Below, one piece after another: positions 54,428 through 62,511 of a DNA stretch of 64,000 nt. Source of the stretch: JANOYJ01 sp963792485. GTDB taxonomy: Bacteria; Pseudomonadota; Alphaproteobacteria; Rhizobiales; Rhizobiaceae. The notes below the pieces were generated by a model that searched no databases, was not told where the DNA came from, and saw only the letters and a list, made by a program, of their open reading frames with translations. The translations under genes and the position numbers were made by a program. How positions within the stretch are numbered: the stretch's first letter is position 1; each line of letters starts with the position of its first letter. The stretch is taken from positions 124,001 through 188,000 of the forward strand of contig CAWBWL010000009.1 of NCBI GenBank assembly GCA_963792485.1, read 5' to 3'.

Positions 54428-54443
54428 TGCAGGTTCTGTGCCA
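54428..54443 (-). promoter_or_regulatory. Sigma-54 promoter of glnBA
   Basis: On the minus strand TGGCACAGAACCTGCA matches the -24/-12 consensus TGGCAC-N5-TTGCA with one mismatch. It lies 60 bases before the glnB start. Nitrogen-controlled glnBA promoters of this type are well known in alphaproteobacteria. Confidence 0.8.
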
Positions 54444-54649
54444 GATTTCCGCAATTCCCGCAACCTTTGAGAATCTGCCTTTTATCGTATTTTCACGGTG
54501 TGGAGGCCGTGCATGATGCGCGCGTGCTCACGGAATTACCAGACTTTCAAAGCGGGCGCGGCGAAAAAAGAGGCATAGTGCCCAAAAAATAAGCGTAAAG
54601 CTTGCTGTCAGTCTCTGTCTGCAGGTCGGACTAAGCAGGCGCCGTCGCG

Positions 54650-55060
54650 TCAGAGATCACGGCTGTCCTGTTTCACCTTGGCGATATGCTGGCGAACGGT
54701 CTCGAGCTCACTGACCTTATCCTCTTGCGCGCTGGCGGCGCTCGACAAAATCAGAATGCCAAGGCCGATGACCGCGACACCGGCAAGTTCGCGTGTGCTG
54801 TAGGCTTCGCCAAATATGAAGACCGAGAGTGCGAAAGTGGCGGCCACCTCGATGGCGACGATCAGCACAATAATGTGGCCAAGCCGATTGAGCTTCAACA
54901 CTTCGACTTCCATGACCGCGCCGCAGGCAAGCGCCATGGCAGCGGCGGGAATAACAAGGGGCAGCGCCGCGCTTGCATATTCCTTCATGATCCAGTTGGC
55001 GATGACGAAGGAAACCGCCGCGCCGGCGGCCAAAAGGAATGTGACTGGTGATGACATCAT
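54650..55060 (-). CDS. Small EmrE-like membrane protein
   Basis: A protein of about 136 residues with four helices (LLAAGAAVSFVIANWIM, LVIPAAAMALACGAVM, IIVLIVAIEVAATFALSVFIF and LAGVAVIGLGILILS), like a half DMT or SMR transporter. The last 30 residues are a soluble helix. Start ATG 55060 or 55057. No partner gene seen. Confidence 0.7.
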   Translation of the reverse strand: MMSSPVTFLLAAGAAVSFVIANWIMKEYASAALPLVIPAAAMALACGAVMEVEVLKLNRLGHIIVLIVAIEVAATFALSVFIFGEAYSTRELAGVAVIGLGILILSSAASAQEDKVSELETVRQHIAKVKQDSRDL

Positions 55061-55222
55061 GTGCTCGCTCTCCGCGCCCTGAATACTCCATGACATCTAC
55101 CCGTTTGGCAGCCATCACCCATGCGGGGGAAGGCTGCCAAATTCATCGCATTTTGTGCGCGGACGTAACGGCGATTTAAGCGGGATATGCGAAAGGGGCG
55201 TCGGATAAAGGGGCGCGCGTCC

Positions 55223-56270
55223 ATGAAACTGGTGCAGAACGGGAAAGCGGTATTCCGGTTTCGCAAGCTTGCTGCCATGCCATTCGGCTTCACCGCCGAG
55301 GCATTTGGCCAGGCATTGCCGATTGTCTTGGTCGGCTCGCTTTTGTTCGTCTTGCCTGGCCTGTTTGACTCGTCTGTTGGACAATTCGATACCAGTCCGT
55401 TGGCCGGTTTTTTGATCATGCTTGTTATAGGCGGGGTGTTCGCCTGTCAGGCGGCGGTATTCTCGCTGACGCTCACAATTGCGGTGCGCCGGCTGCTGCC
55501 GGATGGCGAGGGCGGCGCCTTGTCACGGCTCGCCGATATGAAGACATTGGTCGAGAAGGTCTGGCCGCAGTTTTTCGGAATGCTGACAGGCCTTGTGACT
55601 TTCAGCTTTCTGTTCGCATTTGTCACGGCCATGCCGTTCCAGTCGGCCTTTGAAAAACTTGCCTCGACGGGTGATCCGGCATCCGCGCTTCTGACCTTTA
55701 TAAGTCATATCCTGTTGGAGGCAATCAATCCGTGGTTCTGGCTGTTCGGCGCTTTTGCGGCATATTATTTCCGCACCGCCGCCAAACGGGCGATAGTCAC
55801 CTTTGAAAGCATTCTCGACGCCCTTGATCTTGAGGGTCGACGGCGCGCCTTCACTGACCTACACGGTCGATGCAAACCGCAAACTCTTCGCGTCCCTCGT
55901 ATCTGTGCCGCATTTCCTGTTCGGATTGGCTTTTGCGGTGCTGACAAGCCTGATGCAGGGAGGCGGCATTTCGGGATTGATCAAGTCAGCGGGTGACTTT
56001 TCGGACGGCGCGCTATATCCGCTCGCGGCCTCGCTCGCGTTCAATCTCATGCTCGCGGCCTTGTTCTCGCTCGTTGCCGGATTTATCGCCGTGATCTGGC
56101 TCGCCGCCGCACAGAGCGCCGGGATAGTCAACAATTTGATCGTCGCCGAGGCGGGGTTCGGATCTGCTGCCGTAAAACTGCAGCCACTTGCAGGATCAAG
56201 GCCCGCCGCCGCGCCGAGGCCGCTCGCCGGATCCGGCCCTGTTGTGAGGCGCTCCAGATTGGGCCTCTAA
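55223..56270 (+). CDS. Hypothetical multi-helix membrane protein (one frameshift)
   Basis: A corrected product of about 348 residues from ATG 55223. At least six hydrophobic segments are visible (FGQALPIVLVGSLLFVLPGL, LAGFLIMLVIGGVFACQAAV, FFGMLTGLVTFSFLFAFVTAM, FLFGLAFAVLTSLMQG and LMLAALFSLVAGFIAVIWL). One extra G at 55833-55835 shifts the frame before VDGAPSLTYTVDANRK, which then reads to 56270. The last 40 residues are Pro- and Ala-rich. Family unknown. Confidence 0.6.
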
Positions 56271-56388
56271 AGGTCTCACTCCGACGCTTCGAACCCCAAG
56301 CCGGGCACTGTTCGGATGACTTGAATGGGGGACGGGGACCTTGGCCCGATGGTTGACTCAGGCGACGAAGTCGGAGATACTTCGCTAT

Positions 56389-56724
56389 ATGGCGAAGCAT
56401 AATGCATCGAGTGTCGACCGCACCTTCTCCGCTCTCGCCGATCCCACTCGGCGTGGGGTTCTGCTGCGGTTGATGAACGAGCCCGGTCTGTCAGTCAGCG
56501 AACTTGCCCAGCGGCATTCGCTGAAGCTTCCCGGAATGACGAAGCATCTGGATGTCCTGTCGGACGCGGGATTGATCACGCGGACCAAGGCGGGCCGCAC
56601 CGTATCGGTCAATCTCTCCGCGAGGCCGATGGAGGAGGCGATGGAATGGCTGAAGCGATACGAGTCCTTCTGGACGGTCAGCCTTGATCGACTTGTGGCG
56701 CTGGTGGAGAAGGACAGCGAGTGA
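56389..56724 (+). CDS. ArsR-family transcriptional regulator
   Basis: A 111-residue winged-helix regulator: FSALADPTRRGVLLRLMNEP, ELAQRHSLKLPGMTKHLDVL and the wing GLITRTKAGRTVSV. No metal-binding Cys motif is visible, so this is the non-metal subgroup that is often paired with an SRPBCC gene. ATG 56389 was chosen because the family starts there; a TTG at 56341 would add a tail. Its stop overlaps the next ATG. Confidence 0.88.
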   Translation: MAKHNASSVDRTFSALADPTRRGVLLRLMNEPGLSVSELAQRHSLKLPGMTKHLDVLSDAGLITRTKAGRTVSVNLSARPMEEAMEWLKRYESFWTVSLDRLVALVEKDSE

Positions 56725-57164
56725 TGACCAAGACCCTCCCAAGCCTGACCATCGTGCGCAGGATCAAGTCCGCACCTGCCAAGGTCTATGCGGCGATCAC
56801 CAGACCTGAACTCATCTTGCAATGGTGGGGCCCGGACGCAGGTCCGACGCTCAAGGCCGAAGCGGATGTGCGGCCCGGGGGGCGCTTCAGCATCGTCTTC
56901 CGACTGCTGAACGGAGATGAGCACAATCCGACCGGTGTCTACCGGGAAGTGGTCCCCGACAGGAAGCTTGTCTTCACCTGGGAATGGCCCGGAATGCCGG
57001 AACGGGAATCGCTGGTCACGTTTCTGCTGAAGCCGCTTGAGAGCGGCACCGAGCTGACGCTGATCCATGAACTACTTCCCGACGAAGAGACACGCGTCAG
57101 CCACGAACTGGGCTGGAGCGGCCTTCTCGACAAGCTGGCGATTTTCCTTGGAGGTGCCGAATGA
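56724..57164 (+). CDS. SRPBCC (AHSA1-type) domain protein
   Basis: A 146-residue single-domain START-like protein. IVRRIKSAPAKVYAAITRPE, LQWWGPD and a final amphipathic helix (GLLDKLAIFLGG) are typical. Such proteins bind hydrophobic ligands. The linked ArsR gene probably regulates it. Its stop overlaps the glutathione transferase start (ATGA). Confidence 0.88.
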   Translation: MTKTLPSLTIVRRIKSAPAKVYAAITRPELILQWWGPDAGPTLKAEADVRPGGRFSIVFRLLNGDEHNPTGVYREVVPDRKLVFTWEWPGMPERESLVTFLLKPLESGTELTLIHELLPDEETRVSHELGWSGLLDKLAIFLGGAE

Positions 57165-57802
57165 ACCAACTGATCCTCAATACCTACGACTGGGTTCCCG
57201 ATGTTCCGCGCGGCTTTGTGCGCGACATCCGGGTGCGCTGGGCGCTGGAAGAGGCCGAGTTGCCCTATCGTGTCGAAAGCACCCCGTTTCACGATCGGCA
57301 GCTTCAGCATTTCTCACACCAGCCCTTCGGGCAGGTGCCGTGGCTGACCGACGGAGACCTGACTATCTTCGAAAGCGGTGCGATCCTGCTTCATCTGGGC
57401 GAGTTGAGCGACAAGCTGATGCCTGCCGACCCGCGCCGCCGCAGCGAAGTCAAGGAATGGCTCTTCGCAGCACTCGCATCGGTTGAGGCCGCGAGCCAGC
57501 CCTGGTCCTTCTTCAAATTCTCCGGAGAAACCGCAGAAACCTCAATGTGGCCGTTCTTTGAAAGTTTCCTGAACAAGCACCGCCTCCCGCACATGGAGCC
57601 CGTACTGGCAGGGCGCGAATGGCTGGCCGGTACCTTTTCGGTCGCCGACATTCTCATGGCAGATGTGCTGCGCCTTGTTGACCGGTTCGATGGGCTGGCG
57701 GAGTTTCCTGCCTGCCGAGCCTATGTCGCGCGCGCCACCGCCCGCCCGTCTTTTGCAAAGGCGCACGCAGACCAGATGGCGCATTTTGCTGCTGCGGATT
57801 AG
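57161..57802 (+). CDS. Glutathione S-transferase
   Basis: A 213-residue GST. The thioredoxin-fold N-terminus has RGFVRDIRVRWALEEAELPY, then FGQVPWLTDGDLTIFESGAIL with the conserved cis-Pro and Glu-Ser glutathione site. The all-helical C-terminal domain follows. Third gene of the ArsR-SRPBCC-GST unit, suggesting a detoxification role under ArsR control. Confidence 0.92.
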   Translation: MNQLILNTYDWVPDVPRGFVRDIRVRWALEEAELPYRVESTPFHDRQLQHFSHQPFGQVPWLTDGDLTIFESGAILLHLGELSDKLMPADPRRRSEVKEWLFAALASVEAASQPWSFFKFSGETAETSMWPFFESFLNKHRLPHMEPVLAGREWLAGTFSVADILMADVLRLVDRFDGLAEFPACRAYVARATARPSFAKAHADQMAHFAAAD

Positions 57803-57979
57803 GGAAATCTTGCGCTCCAACGCCAGCCAGTTGCGACATCTCAAACATTAGTCACGGCAAAGGTTTAGCAAGCGGCCGCTTTGCGCTCAGATCAGACCTT
57901 GCTCAAGTCCCGTCGGGGATCCCAAATCCAGCTCTCCCGAAGGGGTCAATCCACCTAGCTTGCTTAGCGCGCAGGCCGC

Positions 57980-59497
57980 ATGTTTAGTGCGGTTATGAAA
58001 AAGCTGCCGCCTCCGATTTTTGCGCAAGAACTTGCTGTCCTGACACCGGAAGAAATGGCGCGGGCGGACGCATTGACGATCAGGAGCGGGACTTCCGGCG
58101 GATGGCTGATGGAAAATGCCGGGCAAGCGGTGAAATCCGTGGTGCTGCGGCATTACCCCGGCATTCAGCGCGCGCTGGTCTTGTGCGGACCCGGCAATAA
58201 TGGCGGCGATGGCTATGTGGTCGCACGCCTGTTGCAGGCGCTCGGCATTGAAACAATCGCGCATCGCTCGCTGCTTCCAATAGCCGGCGCGGATGCGGCC
58301 GGCGCAGCGCAGGCATGGACCGGGCCCCTTCTCCAGCTTGATCAGCTTGAACTGAGACCGGGAGACGTCGTCATCGATGCGCTTTACGGCGCGGGGTTTC
58401 GCGGCCAGCTGCAAGGCGCCGATGCGCTCGCCGCCGAACACATCAAGGCATCCGGCGTTCCGGTCGTGGCGGTTGATCTGCCAAGCGGCGTATCAGGCAC
58501 GACAGGCAGAAGCGAAGGACCGGTCATTCGTGCTGACCATACCGTGGCCTTTTTCCGCAAAAAGCCCGCCCATCTCCTCTATCCCGGACGGGCGCTCTGC
58601 GGCGCATTGCATGTGGCTGACATTGGCATAAGCCGCAGCACAGTGGATGAAATCCAGCCCGCGCTCTGGGAAAATGGTCCGGCGCTCTTTGAAGATTCCC
58701 TGCCAAAACCGCAGCCGGACACCCACAAATATTTGCGCGGCCATGCTGGTGTCTTTTCGGGAGGCCCAAACTCGACAGGCGCGGCGCGTCTTGCCGCGAT
58801 GGCGGCGGCGCGTGCAGGGGCAGGGGCGGTCACAGTCTTTGCGCCGTCAGACGCACTTGGCGTCCACGCATCGCATTTGACTTCGGTGATGTTGAAGACG
58901 GCTGACAACGCGAAGGAAGTGTCCGCGCTTTTGCAAGACACACGGCTCACCTCCCTTGTCGTCGGTCCGGCCTTCGGGCGCTATGACTGGCTGCGAGACG
59001 TGGTAGGCATGGTCACAAACTGCGGCGTTTCGCGCGAACTCGTTCTGGACGCCGATGTGTTCTCTGCCTTTGCCCAGCGTCCGACCGATTTGTTTTCGGC
59101 GCTCGCCGCCTCGCAATGCGCTGCCGTGATGACGCCGCATCAAGGCGAGTTCGCGCGCATGTTTCCGGACATCGCCCAATCCGGTGTCTCCAAGGTCGAA
59201 ATGGCGCGGGAGGCGGCAAAACGGGCATCCGCTGTGATCCTCTACAAGGGACCCGATACCGTCATTGCAGCTAGGGACGGACGTGCCGCCATCAACTCCA
59301 ATAGCGGGCCGGAGCTTGCGACCGCCGGCTCAGGCGATGTGCTTGCCGGGGTGATTGCCGGTCTGTTGGCGCAGGGTATGCCTGCGTTCGAGGCGGCCTG
59401 TGCGGGCGTTTGGAAACACGGCAAAGCGGGACAATTCGCGGGGAAGGGCGCGGTGGCGGAGGATTTGGTCAGCGCGCTCGCTGGTCAGTCTTTCTGA
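57980..59497 (+). CDS. nnr: Bifunctional NAD(P)HX epimerase/dehydratase
   Basis: A 505-residue repair enzyme for hydrated NAD(P)H. The N-terminal YjeF domain (residues 10-220) has GPGNNGGDGYVVARLL and DALYGAGFRGQL. The C-terminal ADP-dependent dehydratase domain (residues about 240-505) has HAGVFSGG, VMTPHQGEFARMF, KGPDTVIA and GSGDVLAGVI. ATG 57980 or 57995 are possible starts. In alphaproteobacteria this gene often lies near glnBA. Confidence 0.93.
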   Translation: MFSAVMKKLPPPIFAQELAVLTPEEMARADALTIRSGTSGGWLMENAGQAVKSVVLRHYPGIQRALVLCGPGNNGGDGYVVARLLQALGIETIAHRSLLPIAGADAAGAAQAWTGPLLQLDQLELRPGDVVIDALYGAGFRGQLQGADALAAEHIKASGVPVVAVDLPSGVSGTTGRSEGPVIRADHTVAFFRKKPAHLLYPGRALCGALHVADIGISRSTVDEIQPALWENGPALFEDSLPKPQPDTHKYLRGHAGVFSGGPNSTGAARLAAMAAARAGAGAVTVFAPSDALGVHASHLTSVMLKTADNAKEVSALLQDTRLTSLVVGPAFGRYDWLRDVVGMVTNCGVSRELVLDADVFSAFAQRPTDLFSALAASQCAAVMTPHQGEFARMFPDIAQSGVSKVEMAREAAKRASAVILYKGPDTVIAARDGRAAINSNSGPELATAGSGDVLAGVIAGLLAQGMPAFEAACAGVWKHGKAGQFAGKGAVAEDLVSALAGQSF

Positions 59498-60297
59498 TCC
59501 GCCAGCACTTGAAACGCCATCGCCCCCTGCGGCGCGCGGACCTTGCCTTCGTGAATGAAGTACACAAACACATCGCGCGGCATTTCCTTGGCCCGTGTCA
59601 CGGGATCGGCATAGACCAGCCCTTCAGGCTCGTGTCCCGCCGCCCATTCCCGAGCCCTGTCCGCCCAGCGGGCAAGTTCCGAAGCGTCATAGGCCGTTGC
59701 AATATCATCATTGCCCTTTTGCAGCCGCGAATAGACGAAGTCCGCCGTTACATCGGCTATTTCCGGATAGGCGGCGTGATCGGCATGACAAATGGCAACA
59801 TCGTATTTGCGGCAGAGCGCCGGGAATTCCGGGACCACGAAGCTCGGATGCCGCACTTCCACCGCATGGCGCAATTTGAGCCCCGCATGTTCGCGCGGGA
59901 GCAGGTTCAAAAACGCCTCGAAATCGTCGTGTTCAAACTTCTTGGTATTGGCGAACTGCCAGACCAGCGGTCCGAGTTTTGGCCCGAGTTCCTCCAGACC
60001 CTGCGCGAAGAATTTCTTCATGGACTCGCCCGCCTCGGCCAGCACTTTTCGATTGGTGACGAAGCGGTTGCCCTTGATCGAAAACACAAAGTCGCCGGGC
60101 GTCTCGGCCGCCCATTTCGCATAGGTGGCCGGCGTGAAGCCGGAATAATAGGTGCCGTTGACTTCGATGGTTTTCAGCTTGGAGGCGGCAAATCCAAGCT
60201 GCTTGGCCTTGGCCAGCTTGTCCGGATAAAACGTGCCCTCCCAAGGCGCAAACGTCCAGCCGCCGATGCCTGCGCGGATTGTGCCCTGTTTCGTCAT
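59485..60297 (-). CDS. DUF72 family protein
   Basis: A 270-residue TIM-barrel-like DUF72 protein of unknown function: AGIGGWTFAPWEGTFYPDK, TIEVNGTYYSGFTPATYAKW, FSIKGNRFVTN and DFVYSRLQKG. ATG 60297 (MTKQGTIRAG) is preferred over the longer reading from 60351. The 3' end overlaps the nnr stop by 13 bases on the opposite strand. Confidence 0.87.
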   Translation of the reverse strand: MTKQGTIRAGIGGWTFAPWEGTFYPDKLAKAKQLGFAASKLKTIEVNGTYYSGFTPATYAKWAAETPGDFVFSIKGNRFVTNRKVLAEAGESMKKFFAQGLEELGPKLGPLVWQFANTKKFEHDDFEAFLNLLPREHAGLKLRHAVEVRHPSFVVPEFPALCRKYDVAICHADHAAYPEIADVTADFVYSRLQKGNDDIATAYDASELARWADRAREWAAGHEPEGLVYADPVTRAKEMPRDVFVYFIHEGKVRAPQGAMAFQVLADQKD

Positions 60298-60344
60298 GTC
60301 GCAGTTCCTGATGTTTTGGCGAAAATGGAGCGGGCGGGCGCGAT

Positions 60345-60965
60345 TGTCCACCCCAACAGGATGGCTGCTGACATGCGGGATTGCTTCCGCACGGTATGCC
60401 GTGCGGATTGCTTCAGAACTGTAATGTTGAGGCTGCGATTTGCTTACGAAGTGTCGTGGACGAAGCCGATTGAGTTCTGGAAGCGGCGTCGCACCGGGCG
60501 CGCGGGAAGTTTCAGCGAAAGCACGAGCGCATAGCGCGGCGTGTGCGATCGCGGCGTGCCGCCCGCCAGACAGGCATGCATGAGCACGGCCGCGACGGCA
60601 CGAAAGACCATGGCGATGTGGAGCAGCGTCCCGGCGCCGCCGCTGCTTCCTAAAAAATCGGGCGTCTCATGCAAGGTCTGCGTCAGGACGCCGTCATCCG
60701 GAAAATCAATGAGAGTGAGCGCGGCATTTTGGGCTGGCAGAAAGACATGACACATATAGAGTTGCACGGCCGGCGGGCGCGGCGCAGCGCGCTCAGCAAG
60801 CATGGCGAGGCTCAGGAGCAGCGCGATGATGCGTGGCAGTATGTTGTTATCGCAGTCTCGGTTCATCGCGCTCTCCTTTCCCGCGAGAAGTATGCGCGCG
60901 GTTTTGGGGGGTGGGGATAGAATTGGGTGAAGAAAAACGCAGAAAACTGACAAGGCATTGAAAAG
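60345..60965 (-). repeat. Duplicated unit, copy 2
   Basis: Counterpart of 43965-44590, in inverted orientation. Conserved blocks flank the gene on both sides, including GTGCGGAAGCAATCCCGCAT at 60384-60403 (complement) and GCGGGAAAGGAGAGCGCGAT before the start. Confidence 0.85.
60444..60866 (-). CDS. Small exported hypothetical protein, copy 2 (intact)
   Basis: A 140-residue intact paralogue of the protein at 44081-44504. From ATG 60866 it shows NILPRIIALLLSLAMLAE (signal or anchor helix), LYMCHVFLPAQNAALTL, HIAMVFRAVAAVLMHACL and the end GFVHDTS. Most differences from copy 1 are in the middle (residues 55-80). A run of conserved Arg-Pro near the end (LPARPVRRRF) is shared. No family recognised. 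Confidence 0.72.
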   Translation of the reverse strand: MNRDCDNNILPRIIALLLSLAMLAERAAPRPPAVQLYMCHVFLPAQNAALTLIDFPDDGVLTQTLHETPDFLGSSGGAGTLLHIAMVFRAVAAVLMHACLAGGTPRSHTPRYALVLSLKLPARPVRRRFQNSIGFVHDTS

Positions 60966-61110
60966 ACTGAGATAAAAAATCGAGAAAAATGTCAGGTTAG
61001 AAATTCTATCCCTCTAGAGCGGCGCTTGGGGTATCCGCAAAGATTGTGCCGCTTACCATCGTGCAAGGAATTGCTTGATATTAGCTAGATTTCTAGCTAT
61101 GTTTTCGGTC

Positions 61111-61632
61111 ATGACGATCATCAACATGCACGATGCCAAGACGCAGCTTTCGGACCTTGTCGCGCGTGCCGAGGCGGGGGAAGAGATTGTTATCGCCCGC
61201 CGCAACATTCCAGCCGTTAAATTGGTTCCTGTTGCGACGGCCGAGATCGTCAGCGGCCTTCTTCCCGGAATGGATCCGTTTGAGCATGCGCCGGACGACT
61301 ATATCAACAAGGATGACATCGCCGCTTATTACCGCAAATATCCGCAGGAGTGGCAAAATATGCGCCAGCGCGTGGGGTTTGCCGAGACGGAGCAGGCGCG
61401 TTTTGATCTGACAGGACTGCCAGAGGCTATTGAGCGGGGAACAGGATTTACAATCATGCGGGGCGGGAAAGCGGTGGCGAAGGTTGTGCCGGCAACTGAG
61501 GTGGGACCGCGCGTGCCGGGCCGTTTCGCGCATTTGCGTGGAAATCTGCCGCCTGATCTGTTCGACCAGGCATTGACGGATGACGAGTTGGAGGCCTGGG
61601 AGGGCAAATACTCCGCCGATGGCAGCCAGTGA
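61111..61632 (+). CDS. Phd/YefM-like antitoxin with two Phd segments
   Basis: A 173-residue protein, about twice the usual Phd length. The N-terminal part (TIINMHDAKTQLSDLVARAE, VIARRNIPAVKLVP) is a normal Phd DNA-binding domain. After a 55-residue spacer a second Phd-like segment appears (GTGFTIMRGGKAVAKVVP), followed by the toxin-neutralising tail (GRFAHLRGNLPPDLFDQA). It precedes a PIN toxin gene with a four-base overlap. Confidence 0.8.
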   Translation: MTIINMHDAKTQLSDLVARAEAGEEIVIARRNIPAVKLVPVATAEIVSGLLPGMDPFEHAPDDYINKDDIAAYYRKYPQEWQNMRQRVGFAETEQARFDLTGLPEAIERGTGFTIMRGGKAVAKVVPATEVGPRVPGRFAHLRGNLPPDLFDQALTDDELEAWEGKYSADGSQ

Positions 61633-62015
61633 GATATCTACTTGATACCCATGCGCTGTTTTGGTGGGGCTATTTTCCCGAACTCTTGTCGAAACAGGTC
61701 CGGGAAATTCTCTCCGATAGGGACGCGCTCATTTTTGCAAGCGCCGTCTCCGCCTATGAAATTTCTTACAAGCACTACAGGGGGCAATGGCCGGAGGTGG
61801 CTCCCTTGGCAAATGCGTTTGAAGAAGTGGTTGCGGCGGAAGGATTTGAGCTGCTGCCGCTGTCGGCAAGGCATGCGCTGCGGGCTGGCCAATACGGACC
61901 GGAACACCGCGATCCGTTTGACCGCATGCTCTTGGCGCAAGCGGTTGTCGAAGGACTAATCTTGGTGTCGAAGGACAAGCGGCTCATTGGAATGGGTGCC
62001 GGGACCTTGTGGTAA
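61629..62015 (+). CDS. vapC: PIN-domain toxin, VapC-like
   Basis: A 128-residue PIN-domain ribonuclease. Acidic residues are in LLDTHALFWW (Asp), AVSAYEISYK (Glu), and DPFDRMLLAQA (Asp), with the last in VSKDKRLIGM. The start is GTG 61629, overlapping the antitoxin stop. Pairs with the Phd-like antitoxin above. Confidence 0.88.
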   Translation: MRYLLDTHALFWWGYFPELLSKQVREILSDRDALIFASAVSAYEISYKHYRGQWPEVAPLANAFEEVVAAEGFELLPLSARHALRAGQYGPEHRDPFDRMLLAQAVVEGLILVSKDKRLIGMGAGTLW

Positions 62016-62045
62016 TGCACCGGCGTCGATCCCCGGCCGCGCCGC

Positions 62046-62351
62046 TCACCGCTTCATCGCCGCCAGCATCTCCTTGCGCAATATCTCGTTCATCCGCGAC
62101 TGATAGCCCTTGCCCTGCGATTTTAGCCAATGCAGCACATCGCTGTCGAGGCGGGCGGTGATTTGTTGTTTGACTGGGCGGTAGAAGCGGTGGCGGATGG
62201 CGGTTTTCCACTGCTCGTCGGTGAGTTCGGGGGCGTCGCTGAAGTCGATCTCGCTGTCGGGCCGGGCGGCGAGCGCCTTGAGTTCTTCGAACCGGGCGTC
62301 TGTCATCGGGGGAAGCGTGTCCAGCGTGTGGCTAACCATTTTCGGTTTCAT
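62046..62351 (-). CDS. brnA: BrnA-family antitoxin
   Basis: A 101-residue antitoxin from ATG 62351. The C-terminal half has VKQQITARLDSDVLHWLKSQ and GYQSRMNEILRKEM, the BrnA ribbon-helix-helix pattern. The N-terminal part is acidic and Pro-rich. Its start overlaps the 3' end of a broken BrnT gene, as in intact brnTA operons. Confidence 0.85.
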   Translation of the reverse strand: MKPKMVSHTLDTLPPMTDARFEELKALAARPDSEIDFSDAPELTDEQWKTAIRHRFYRPVKQQITARLDSDVLHWLKSQGKGYQSRMNEILRKEMLAAMKR

Positions 62352-62436
62352 AACGGCGTCTTTCTCTCGGTGTTGCCCTTCGCGCTGTGATGATGCGCAC
62401 AGTGCCAAATGCCTTCCAGCGGTTTTCGCCGTCAGC
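62332..62436 (-). pseudogene. brnT: BrnT toxin remnant
   Basis: In the frame upstream of brnA, about 34 codons encode ENRWKAFG directly joined to TVRIITARRATPRERRRYE. The second block is the conserved BrnT C-terminus, and the first is an earlier part of BrnT; the strands between them are missing, and a stop precedes the first block. The toxin is therefore dead, and brnA is an orphan. Confidence 0.75.
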
Positions 62437-62511
62437 CTAGGAATTTTCTCCAAGTTTTCGCCAACATATGAGGTAATTGTAAATCTCTGATTCTTCAACT
62501 CCTCCGGTAAC

